A stretch of 15,840 nt of DNA, taken from positions 1-15,840 of the forward strand of contig CAKPKU010000037.1 in NCBI GenBank assembly GCA_934167365.1, read 5' to 3'. The notes under the pieces are model-generated. The model was not told the origin of the DNA. It made no database searches and was given only the letters and a program-made list of their open reading frames with translations. This stretch comes from an uncultured Clostridia bacterium. Its GTDB lineage: Bacteria > Bacillota > Clostridia > TANB77 > CAG-508. Position numbers and translations under genes: made by a program. This document shows positions 7,798 through 13,848 of this stretch, piece after piece. Numbering within the stretch: position 1 is the first letter of the stretch; each line of letters opens with the position of its first letter.

Positions 7798-7974
7798 TTA
7801 TCTTTCAATGTGCTCTATTTCATAGTTTTGAGATGGTATTTTGTTTGCAGCTTCTACCACAGTATCTTTTGATATTCCATCTGCTAAAATTTTTTGTACA
7901 ATCTTTTTAATAGAATTATCTTTGGGTACTGTATGCTGTTCTACAATTTCTTTATTTTCTTCAACTATTAGCAT
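7798..7974 (-). CDS. Small hypothetical protein, 58 aa
   Basis: ATG at 7974 is preceded by GGAGGAG at good spacing, and the frame runs to TAA at 7798-7800. The product starts MLIVEENKEIVEQHTV and holds a predicted helical hairpin (SIKKIVQKILADGISKDTVV, then EAANKIP). It is soluble and charged. It is the first gene behind a well-formed promoter (8005-8033), 41 nt before the 143-residue gene, so it appears to lead the operon ending with pepF. Codon use resembles its neighbours. No function is assigned; the promoter, ribosome site and length make it a credible real gene. Confidence 0.7.
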   Translation of the reverse strand: MLIVEENKEIVEQHTVPKDNSIKKIVQKILADGISKDTVVEAANKIPSQNYEIEHIER

Positions 7975-8004
7975 TTTTCTCCTCCGTTTTTTTATTATGG
8001 TTGA

Positions 8005-8033
8005 ATTATATAATATATTATTTTTTTTTGCAA
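8005..8033 (-). promoter_or_regulatory. Sigma-A promoter of the 58-aa / 143-aa / DUF1189 / pepF unit
   Basis: Minus-strand -35 TTGCAA (8028-8033), 17-nt spacer, perfect -10 TATAAT (8005-8010). The start falls near 7998, about 24 nt before the ATG of the 58-residue gene. No other clear promoter or terminator is seen down to 4478. Confidence 0.75.
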
Positions 8034-8078
8034 TATTTACTATTATTCAATCTTAATAATCCATATACAAAATTTTAC

Positions 8079-8114
8079 AAAAGGAGACAAAATTTAAATA
8101 TTTTATCTCCTTTT
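8079..8114 (-). terminator. Intrinsic terminator after the alarmone synthetase gene
   Basis: AAAAGGAGA (8079-8087) pairs with TCTCCTTTT (8106-8114). Past one C/A mismatch, AAAAT/ATTTT extends the stem, with a 6-nt loop (8094-8099). On the minus strand it is followed by a T-rich stretch. It lies 52 nt after the stop and before the promoter at 8005-8033. Confidence 0.75.
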
Positions 8115-8166
8115 ATCTTACACATTAATGCTCAATTTTAACATATATTATGTTTATATTAAACCT

Positions 8167-8841
8167 TTAATTAATAGAGCATATTTTATTAATTGTTATC
8201 ATTTGTTCATCCATTTTATTGATAATTTTAGCACACTTTACTAATTCATTAGACATCTTTTTAGTCATTTTATTATTTTTAGATTTGTACTTAATATCAT
8301 GCTCTAAACTTGCCCAGAAATCCATTGCCAATGTTCGTACTTGAATTTCTACTTTTACAGGAATCAGTTGTTCCATTAGTGGAATTGGTACTTCTACAAT
8401 AATGTGGTAACTTGAGTAACCGCTTTTTTTAGGTTTTGTTACATAGTCCTTTTCTTTTAATACATGTATATCTGGCATTTTCTTTATTAAGTCTACTACT
8501 GAAAATATATTATCTTTAAACGGACATATTATTCTAAATCCTGCTATATCATTTACTTTTTCTACTAAATTTCTATATGTTAGTTCATAATTTTTATCTT
8601 CCATTTTTTTTATTATGCTTTGTGGCTTTTTTATTCTTGACATTGTATGATCAATTACTGAAACTCCGTAAAACATTTCGTATTCTTCTTTTAATATATC
8701 CATTTTAGTTTCAATTTGTTTTAATGCAGATGAATATAAAAACATTAATTTTTCAAAGGTTTTATCTGATGAATTAATTTTGTCTGATTCAACTAAAAAA
8801 TTATCAATTTTTAATAAACTATTTTCTTTTTTATTTTTCAT
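8167..8841 (-). CDS. Small alarmone synthetase (GTP pyrophosphokinase, RelA/SpoT synthetase domain only)
   Basis: Transfers pyrophosphate from ATP to GDP or GTP to make (p)ppGpp, the stringent-response alarmone. The 224 residues contain only a synthetase domain: no HD hydrolase, TGS or ACT domain, the layout of YjbM/RelQ and YwaC/RelP. Visible motifs: the basic MSRIKKPQSIIKKM stretch (67-80), VNDIAGFRIIC (96-106, D98 and R103), KDYVTKPKKSGYSSYH (131-146, the substrate-binding loop) and VEIQVRTLAMDFWASLEHDIKYK (E165 to K186, with the catalytic Glu in EIQVRT). ATG at 8841 with AAAGGAGG 9 nt upstream. A TATAAT (8878-8883) lies upstream without a convincing -35. The terminator at 8079 makes it a single-gene unit. 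I cannot tell RelP from RelQ here. Confidence 0.93.
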   Translation of the reverse strand: MKNKKENSLLKIDNFLVESDKINSSDKTFEKLMFLYSSALKQIETKMDILKEEYEMFYGVSVIDHTMSRIKKPQSIIKKMEDKNYELTYRNLVEKVNDIAGFRIICPFKDNIFSVVDLIKKMPDIHVLKEKDYVTKPKKSGYSSYHIIVEVPIPLMEQLIPVKVEIQVRTLAMDFWASLEHDIKYKSKNNKMTKKMSNELVKCAKIINKMDEQMITINKICSIN

Positions 8842-8911
8842 TTATTAATCCTCCTTTGTTTATATTCATGATTCTACATTATAATTATTTCCATTTAAGC
8901 ATATTTGTGTA

Positions 8912-9092
8912 ACTTTCTTGTGACCAAAATTATGTATACTTTTTTTATGAATGTTTTGGTGCATCCTCCTACAGTCCCAAAAAATATTATGTTACATTAT
9001 ATAAATCAATTTATACCTATGTGTAGAACTTTGGTACCATATAAGTATAGAAATTATTATTTGATTTCTATACTTCCCTATTATATAAAAAA
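8912..9092. repeat. Intergenic structured element, copy 2
   Basis: Fills the gap between proS and the alarmone synthetase. It shares with 4295-4452 the stem ACCAAAA (8923-8929)/TTTTGGT (8954-8960), the near-identical block at 9003-9028, and the identical TTCCCTATTATATAAAAAA at 9074-9092. Relative to copy 1, the top pair of the stem changes from G-C to A-T, which keeps pairing. Between the second and third blocks it holds a perfect 12-bp hairpin, AAGTATAGAAAT/ATTTCTATACTT (9043-9054 with 9064-9075), absent from copy 1. CTACA near 8970 and TGTAG at 9022 could also pair. Strand and function unknown. Confidence 0.6.
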
Positions 9093-9124
9093 CACATATA
9101 TTAAAGTATATTTTAATATATGTG
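9087..9124 (-). terminator. Intrinsic terminator after proS
   Basis: A perfect 13-bp stem, CACATATATTAAA (9093-9105) with TTTAATATATGTG (9112-9124), loop 9106-9111, followed on the minus strand by TTTTTT (9087-9092). It begins 10 nt after the proS stop. Confidence 0.85.
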
Positions 9125-9134
9125 CTTTTACTTT

Positions 9135-10433
9135 TTAAAATATTACATCTTTTTTAGTATTTTTCATAACTTCAACTAAACCTATAAGTTCATCTATTTT
9201 AACAGTTTTCTTAGCTCCATCTTTTGTTCTTTCTATTTCAACATATCCTTCTTCAGTATTATTTCCCATTATAGCTATATATGGAATACCTAATATTTTT
9301 GCATTTCTAATTTTTTCTCCTATTGAACCTTTTACATCATCAATAATTACTTCAATATCTTTATCATTAAATTTAGAGTATAATTCCTCGGCAGATTCTT
9401 TTTTCTTATCATTGCTTATTATATACAAATAATATGGTGTTACTGATAATGGTAATGATACTCCAACAACTTTATCATTTTCTTTAATTGCATTATTTTC
9501 ATAAATAAGACCTAGAACCCTACTTACACCAATTCCATAACATCCCATATAAAATGGTTTACTATTATTTTCATTATCTATAAATTTTATATTCATTGAT
9601 TCTGTGTATTTTGTTCCTAATGCAAATATATGTCCTAGTTCGCATGCTTTTTGCTCTTTAAGTTTTTTCACATCATTAATTCCATAAGTTTCCTTTAGGT
9701 ATTCTTCTGCATTTTCTTTTTCCAAAACTTCAACATTTAAACCTTGTTTAGTCTCTTCATCGAATAATATTGTGTCTTCACCTATACTAGAAATAGCCAT
9801 TATTTCTTCTGAATTTTTTCCACCCATTGAGCCATTATCAGCTGCAACAGCTATTATTTCTAATCCAATTTCATTAAAAGCCTTAAAATATGTTGATCTA
9901 ATTTTTTTATATGCTTCCATCATGCCAATTTCATCTTTATCAAATGTATATAAATCAAACATTAAGAACTCTTTACCTCTTAGTAGATATCCTCTGTTTC
10001 TAATTTCATTTCTAAACTTTGGACCTATTTGATAAAATCCAACTGGTAGTTGTTTGTGTGATGTTATTCTATTTTCAACAAAAGTTGTTATTGCTTCTTC
10101 TGCTGTTGGTGCTAAACAATATGTTCCCTTATCAGTTTCAGAAAGCATCATAACTCCTTCTTCTATATATTTATCATATCTGCCTGATCTTTTCCATAAC
10201 TCATCTTGTTGTAATAAAGGCATTTGAACTTCTATAAAATCAGCTTTATTGAAATTTCTTTTTATTATTTCTTCTATATTATCTTGAACTTTTAGTGGAA
10301 CATTATCATATGCATATACTCCACTTCCATATTGTTTAACTTGATTTGTTTGCATTAATATATCCTGTACTGGATACATTTCATCCAAATTTGCTAATTT
10401 TACATTTTTCATCCCCATTTTTGATATTCTCAT
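9135..10433 (-). CDS. proS: Proline--tRNA ligase lacking the INS editing domain
   Basis: Class II aminoacyl-tRNA synthetase that charges tRNA-Pro. Motif 1 is at about 66-85 (MPLLQQDELWKRSGR), LAPTAEE at 107-113, motif 2 at 140-160 (FRNEIRNRGYLLRGKEFLMF), GSMGGKNSEE at 201-210, and motif 3 at 297-312 (GCYGIGVSRVLGLIYE). The C-terminal anticodon-binding domain follows (about 330-432). At 432 residues it is much shorter than the usual bacterial enzyme of about 570: the segment between GSMGGKN and motif 3 has only about 30 residues (229-259) where the about 180-residue INS domain that hydrolyses Ala-tRNA-Pro normally sits. An in-frame ATG at 10463 has no ribosome site; the ATG at 10433, 6 nt after AAGGAGG, is the likely start. 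The T-box leader with a CCU specifier confirms the amino acid. Confidence 0.95.
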   Translation of the reverse strand: MRISKMGMKNVKLANLDEMYPVQDILMQTNQVKQYGSGVYAYDNVPLKVQDNIEEIIKRNFNKADFIEVQMPLLQQDELWKRSGRYDKYIEEGVMMLSETDKGTYCLAPTAEEAITTFVENRITSHKQLPVGFYQIGPKFRNEIRNRGYLLRGKEFLMFDLYTFDKDEIGMMEAYKKIRSTYFKAFNEIGLEIIAVAADNGSMGGKNSEEIMAISSIGEDTILFDEETKQGLNVEVLEKENAEEYLKETYGINDVKKLKEQKACELGHIFALGTKYTESMNIKFIDNENNSKPFYMGCYGIGVSRVLGLIYENNAIKENDKVVGVSLPLSVTPYYLYIISNDKKKESAEELYSKFNDKDIEVIIDDVKGSIGEKIRNAKILGIPYIAIMGNNTEEGYVEIERTKDGAKKTVKIDELIGLVEVMKNTKKDVIF

Positions 10434-10439
10434 AATATT

Positions 10440-10446
10440 CCTCCTT
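10440..10446 (-). promoter_or_regulatory. Shine-Dalgarno that decides the proS start
   Basis: AAGGAGG, 6 nt before the ATG at 10433. It excludes the longer frame from 10463, whose start would lie inside the T-box terminator. Confidence 0.85.
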
Positions 10447-10461
10447 ATATAATTTTTATAC

Positions 10462-10512
10462 AAAAAAGGATGGTACCTATTAAGGCGTGCTTAATACACG
10501 GTACCATCCTTT
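10462..10512 (-). terminator. T-box terminator hairpin
   Basis: AAAGGATGGTACC (10465-10477) pairs with GGTACCATCCTTT (10500-10512), with an inner TATTAAG/CTTAATA stem, and is followed on the minus strand by TTTTTT. It uses the T-box bases that form the antiterminator, so the two folds exclude each other. Confidence 0.92.
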
Positions 10513-10682
10513 ATTTAACTTTATAATTTTAACGGTTTTAAACCGGAAATAGTTTGCTATTTCACTCCTAGGTAGGAATTAAATATTTTTATAACTTGGC
10601 TCTCACCTTTTCCAAGCTCTCTGTGTATATTATGTATTTAATTATGTCCTAATCATCACTTTATTTTGTATTAATTTTGTTG
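10462..10682 (-). promoter_or_regulatory. T-box leader of proS, proline specific
   Basis: A tRNA-sensing riboswitch. On the minus strand, Stem I has GTGATGATTAGGA (K-turn and lower stem), the AGAGAG bulge region, a CTTGG/CCAAG stem capped by GGTGAGAG, and an AATTAAATA/TATTTAATT stem. The specifier loop reads CCT (10574-10576) followed by A and then CCTAG, which pairs with TTAGG of the 5' side: CCU is a proline codon. A CGGTTT/AAACCG Stem III follows. The T-box itself is AAGGATGGTACCGTG (10496-10510), with TGGT to bind a tRNA ACCA end. Uncharged tRNA-Pro should stabilise the antiterminator; otherwise the terminator at 10462-10512 forms. Confidence 0.93.
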
Positions 10683-10683
10683 C

Positions 10684-10712
10684 ATTATATCACTTAATTG
10701 TTTAAATTTCAA
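10684..10712 (-). promoter_or_regulatory. Sigma-A promoter of the proS T-box transcript
   Basis: Minus-strand -35 TTGAAA (10707-10712), 17-nt spacer, -10 TATAAT (10684-10689). The start is near 10677, just before Stem I. It begins 7 nt after the stop of the upstream frameshifted gene. Confidence 0.82.
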
Positions 10713-10718
10713 TACATA

Positions 10719-11259
10719 TTATTGTAAATATTTTACTACAGATAATACTAAATCAACAAGAGTTGCAGATATTAGTATATATAAAATTCCATTTTGAATT
10801 TTTATTGGTATTTTTGAAAATATTTTTTTTAACCTTTTTTCAATAAATGGATGAATTTCATTCATGAATATTATTGATAAAAGTCCCCAAAATAATGATG
10901 CTGCTAGACATATTCTACCTTGTAAATTATATGGTTGATTTGAATAATCCCACCATTTTTGATGGAAAAATATATCTAATATTGTAGCTGTTAAATATTC
11001 TAATACTGAACACCATAATGTTGCAATTGCTACTCTTTTAAGAAAACCGCCCTTTTCCTTTAAATTTTTTTGATAAAATTATTAAAACCAAAGCTGCAAA
11101 ACCATACATTGGACAAATTGTTTCATACAAAAATCCTCTGTTTGTTAAATGTCCATCACTTACAAATACTATTGAAACATCAATAATCCAACCTAGAAAT
11201 GCATAAATATAAAAAAACACTACATATTTCTTTAAAAACATAATTTTTTCTTTATTCAT
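10719..11259 (-). pseudogene. PF06541-like (ABC_trans_CmpB) membrane protein, split by a +1 frameshift
   Basis: The first part (11259-11038, 73 codons) encodes YAFLGWIIDVSIVFV, then NRGFLYETICPMYGFAALVL, and stops after KGKGRFS. In another frame, starting at GGFLKRVAIATL near 11050, the minus strand runs open to TAA at 10719-10721 with LEYLTATILDIFFHQKWWDY, NLQGRICLAASLFWGLL and a last hydrophobic segment. Both parts fit consecutive halves of the PF06541 family of small multi-pass membrane proteins (function unclear). The total of 541 nt is 180 codons plus one base, so one extra base, probably in the A4 run (11053-11056) or the A7 run (11065-11071), breaks the frame. It may be a true mutation, a population variant or a sequencing error. 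ATG at 11259 with a weak AGGGG site 8-10 nt upstream. Confidence 0.82.
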
Positions 11260-11298
11260 TTTACTACCCCTATTTGCTATTTTTTAGAACATACTAGC

Positions 11299-11327
11299 AT
11301 CCTATCACATTTTATTTTTTTTATCAA
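11299..11327 (-). promoter_or_regulatory. Candidate promoter of the PF06541-like gene
   Basis: Minus-strand -35 TTGATA (11322-11327), 17-nt spacer, -10 TAGGAT (11299-11304). The start would be about 35 nt before the ATG at 11259. Confidence 0.5.
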
Positions 11328-11355
11328 ATTATATAATAATTAATTTGATTTATTA

Positions 11356-11622
11356 TTAGTTATTATTATTATTTTCTTCATTTAAACATCCAAAAATGAT
11401 TTCATTTTTCTCTTCTTCTGATAAAACCCTTCCTTGTTGTTTCATTTTTGCTTGCATTTTATCTACAGCCTTTTCAAGTGCTCTATCTAATTTTTGGGTT
11501 GAAAAATGTTCTTGATCACTTTTTATTCTTTTTGCATAATGCTCTCTTTTTATTGCATATATATACAATGAAATGGCAATTCCTAGCACCATTCCTAATG
11601 CCATAAATATATATTTCTCCAT
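11356..11622 (-). CDS. Small membrane-anchored hypothetical protein, 88 aa
   Basis: Residues 4-24 (YIFMALGMVLGIAISLYIYAI) form one N-terminal transmembrane segment. It is followed by a basic stretch (KREHYAKRIK) that would place the rest in the cytoplasm, and a helical charged region (LDRALEKAVDKMQAKMKQQG). The tail is acidic and ends in an Asn run (NEENNNNN). The ATG at 11622 has AGAGG about 10 nt upstream. A candidate promoter overlaps the end of the VanZ-like gene. I do not recognise the family. The form, a single TM followed by a coiled helix, suits a small scaffold or regulator, but that is not evidence of function. Confidence 0.7.
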   Translation of the reverse strand: MEKYIFMALGMVLGIAISLYIYAIKREHYAKRIKSDQEHFSTQKLDRALEKAVDKMQAKMKQQGRVLSEEEKNEIIFGCLNEENNNNN

Positions 11623-11652
11623 TATTTTACATCCTCTCTTTCCATAACTATT

Positions 11653-11681
11653 ATTTTAACATAATATAATTTTTTTATCAA
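11653..11681 (-). promoter_or_regulatory. Candidate promoter of the 88-aa gene
   Basis: Minus-strand -35 TTGATA (11676-11681), overlapping the TGA stop of the VanZ-like gene, with a 17-nt spacer and -10 TAAAAT (11653-11658). Confidence 0.5.
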
Positions 11682-12172
11682 TCATTTTGTATTCTCCTAA
11701 ACTTACTCATTATAATATATATTGAACATATAATTATACTCCCTGCTACATCTATCAAACAGTCTGTAAATCGACTGGTTCTCCCTGCCACAAATGATTG
11801 ATGATATTCATCTGTTATTGCATAAATAAAACAAACCATTATTACTAATATTACCTTTTTTATTGCATATTTTTTACTTGTATATGAATTTATTGTCAAT
11901 ATTAACAATATTGCTAATATTGCATATTCTGTTGCATGTGCACACTTTCGTAATGGTACATTCAATTTATTTACTGTCTTATTTACCTGATTCTGTGTTG
12001 GTTTTATCTCTATATTTCCTATATTTTCTGATACATTCACTGTTTTTTCCACTGTATACTTTATTGTTTCTTTACTTCTTTTATTTGATTCTTCTGTGTT
12101 CATTGATGAAAATATAAATATTATCACTAGCCACATTACTGTTATTATTGTATATATTATTTTTCGTTTCAT
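11678..12172 (-). CDS. VanZ-like family membrane protein, 164 aa
   Basis: Multi-pass membrane protein of the VanZ-like family (PF04892). VanZ itself gives low-level teicoplanin resistance in enterococci; most chromosomal members have no known role. Residues 5-22 are a first TM, followed by a loop of about 50 mostly polar residues. The family signature then appears: RKCAHATEYAILAILL (75-90), a TM at about 104-119, DEYHQSFVAGRTSRFTD (121-137) and LIDVAGSIIICSIYIIM (139-155). Conserved His in KCAH and EYHQ are present. ATG at 12172 with AAAGGGAG 7 nt upstream. It has its own candidate promoter and no van ligase genes nearby, so antibiotic resistance should not be assumed. Confidence 0.9.
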   Translation of the reverse strand: MKRKIIYTIITVMWLVIIFIFSSMNTEESNKRSKETIKYTVEKTVNVSENIGNIEIKPTQNQVNKTVNKLNVPLRKCAHATEYAILAILLILTINSYTSKKYAIKKVILVIMVCFIYAITDEYHQSFVAGRTSRFTDCLIDVAGSIIICSIYIIMSKFRRIQND

Positions 12173-12197
12173 ATGTACTCCCTTTACTTTTTATATT

Positions 12198-12227
12198 ATT
12201 TTACTATATTTAATTTAGTTTGTACAA
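12198..12227 (-). promoter_or_regulatory. Candidate promoter of the VanZ-like gene
   Basis: Minus-strand -35 TTGTAC (12222-12227), 18-nt spacer, -10 TAAAAT (12198-12203), about 20 nt before the Shine-Dalgarno. Confidence 0.5.
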
Positions 12228-12540
12228 TTTTTTTATAATTTATTTTAATTAATTATAATATACATTTTTTTACCATCTTTACTTTATTTTAATATAAAAA
12301 AACAATACATAAAAAATATCGAACTTTGCAATTATATCTATATCACATCATTCGACATTTCTCTAATATTATTTAATTATTATTTAATTATTATTTAATA
12401 CTAAACTAAACAAAGTACATACATAATATATTTATTATTAATGCTTTTGTTTAACTTTTCCCAATCTATTTTTTACTTATACTGTTTATTAAGTTATTTA
12501 ATTTTAGCTCTAGTTATCCATAAAACTCACTTATAGTTTC
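12228..12540. other. AT-rich gap between gerW and the VanZ-like gene
   Basis: No reading frame with a ribosome site is seen on either strand. The only clear structures are three tandem 11-bp repeats (12368-12400) and the promoter at 12198-12227 next to this gap. After the gerW stop there is only a weak 5-bp hairpin (AAACT/AGTTT), so the end of the recA-gerW transcript is not defined. Confidence 0.5.
12368..12400. repeat. Three tandem 11-bp repeats
   Basis: ATTATTTAATT at 12368-12378 and 12379-12389, then ATTATTTAATA at 12390-12400. The period is close to one helical turn, so the same face of the DNA is repeated, about 170-200 nt upstream of the VanZ-like promoter. It may be a bend or binding site, or slippage in AT-rich DNA. 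Confidence 0.7.
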
Positions 12541-13260
12541 CTATTCATCATCTTCGTTTTTTACTTCCTTTATTGTTTTTTCAAATTTACTTCTTTTACT
12601 ATTTCTAAAACCTTGAGTATCCTCTCTCTTATAATTATCATTAACACTTTTAATTATTTTCTTATTTGATGTTGTATTTGAATTCTCATCGTTTTCATTA
12701 TCCAATTCAAGATCATCTGATTCCAAATCTGAATTTACATTAGAATTAGCATTTACCTCATCGTCTTCTTCATAAAAATCATCATCCCAGTCTAAGTCAT
12801 TATCATCTTCTTCATTTTCTTCATTATATTCATCATTTAGCTCTTCCGAATCTATTTTTTTTGAAAATAATTTATTTACTTTTTCTATAACATCAGGCAC
12901 ATATTCTACTAACTTATCTAATACAGATGAATGGTTCGCTTCAATTAATTTTACAGTATCATTTTGTACTATCAAAAAAGCTACTGGAGTAATATTAACT
13001 CCTGCTCCACTTCCTCCACCAAAAGGTAATCTATATTTTATATTTTCTTCTTTTTCTCTTCTATTATATGAATTAACAGTTTCTCCTGTAAACTCACTTC
13101 CACCTGCTGCGAAACCAAATCCAACTTTTGATATTGGAATTATTACAGTATTATCTAATGCTTTTATTGGATCTCCAATAATAGTATTTACATCTATCAT
13201 TTGTTTTATGCTATTCATGGCAGTTACCATAAGCCCTTCGATTGGATGTTGTTCTTCCAT
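12541..13260 (-). CDS. gerW: GerW/YtfJ family spore protein with long acidic tail
   Basis: YtfJ/GerW is made in the mother cell or spore and is needed for normal germination through germination-specific lytic enzymes in Bacillus. Residues 1-130 are the family domain: HPIEGLMVTAMNSIKQMIDV, GDPI, TVIIPISKVGFGFAAGGSEF (38-57), LPFGGGSGAGVNITPVAFLI (78-97). Family members are usually about 150 residues. Here about 105 further residues follow: a strongly acidic Asp/Glu/Asn stretch (136-195, DWDDDFYEEDDE) and a basic end (QGFRNSKRSKFEKTIKE). A GTG at 13269 is 2 nt from GGAG, so the ATG at 13260 (11 nt spacing, MEEQHPIEGL) is the likelier start. It overlaps the DUF2953 gene by 50 nt, suggesting translational coupling. 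It marks the organism as a probable spore former. Confidence 0.9.
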   Translation of the reverse strand: MEEQHPIEGLMVTAMNSIKQMIDVNTIIGDPIKALDNTVIIPISKVGFGFAAGGSEFTGETVNSYNRREKEENIKYRLPFGGGSGAGVNITPVAFLIVQNDTVKLIEANHSSVLDKLVEYVPDVIEKVNKLFSKKIDSEELNDEYNEENEEDDNDLDWDDDFYEEDDEVNANSNVNSDLESDDLELDNENDENSNTTSNKKIIKSVNDNYKREDTQGFRNSKRSKFEKTIKEVKNEDDE

Positions 13261-13798
13261 TAAAATCACATCTCCATTTCTTAAAAACTTTTACAATTGT
13301 ATTAATAATATGCACCATATCAACACTAATTATGCAAAAAAAATCAATTTTTAATAATGGTTTATCAATATATACAGGATTAACCTTGTAATTACACTTT
13401 TTTAAATTTATATTTGCCTCAAAAAACTTTAAAACTAATGTAATAATTGTAGATATTGTTGCTACAACATATGCTGTAAAGGCTGAATCTGATGTTGATA
13501 TATTTATATCTAAATCTGCTTTTTCTAAATAGATTTTTAAATTAATTAACTCATCATACATATATTTGATAATTTTATTTTTACTTTTTTCTATATTATT
13601 AAATTTCTTTTTTAATTTGTTTTTTTGTGCTATATTTTTAAGTTTATCAAAATTAATATTTGCTATACAAATAAAATGCAGAATATACACTTTTAAAATT
13701 GCTTCCTTTTTTTCATCTTTTACTTTTATTACTAACTTGAATTTAGTAGTAACTATAATTAGTAAAAGAAAAAAAATAAAAATAACTAGTAATAACAT
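13211..13798 (-). CDS. DUF2953 family membrane protein
   Basis: A long hydrophobic N-terminal segment (residues 1-17, LLLVIFIFFLLLIIV) is followed by a beta-rich charged stretch (KLVIKVKDEKKEAILKVYIL) and, after a Lys-rich segment, by ADLDINISTSDSAFTAYVVA and a C-terminal region with further hydrophobic stretches. This fits DUF2953 (PF11167), which usually stands just before ytfJ/gerW in Clostridia; function unknown. The frame extends to a TTG at 13837, but that has no ribosome site. The ATG at 13798 with AAGGAG 10 nt upstream is the likely start (195 residues). The 3' end overlaps gerW. It lies 51 nt after scpA, where scpB would be expected first. Confidence 0.8.
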   Translation of the reverse strand: MLLLVIFIFFLLLIIVTTKFKLVIKVKDEKKEAILKVYILHFICIANINFDKLKNIAQKNKLKKKFNNIEKSKNKIIKYMYDELINLKIYLEKADLDINISTSDSAFTAYVVATISTIITLVLKFFEANINLKKCNYKVNPVYIDKPLLKIDFFCIISVDMVHIINTIVKVFKKWRCDFNGRTTSNRRAYGNCHE

Positions 13799-13848
13799 AA
13801 ATAAATTTCTCCTTATATTACTAGTTATTTTTTCCAATATTTTAAAAT

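Noticed and set aside
8775..8968. Possible 33-codon minus-strand gene starting MHQNIHKKS after AGGAGG in the copy 2 element
   Set aside because: The ATG touches the AGGAGG with no spacing, and the matching stretch in copy 1 hits a stop and differs by a non-multiple of three, so the conservation is not of a protein.
11322..11350. AT-rich inverted repeat ATCAAATTA/TAATTTGAT as a terminator after the 88-aa gene
   Set aside because: It is followed by an A run, not a T run, on the minus strand, and the stem is all A/T apart from one pair, so termination is unlikely.
11678..12172. VanZ-like gene as a glycopeptide resistance gene
   Set aside because: No vanA/H/X/R/S-type genes are near, and chromosomal VanZ-like proteins are common in Clostridia without a resistance role.
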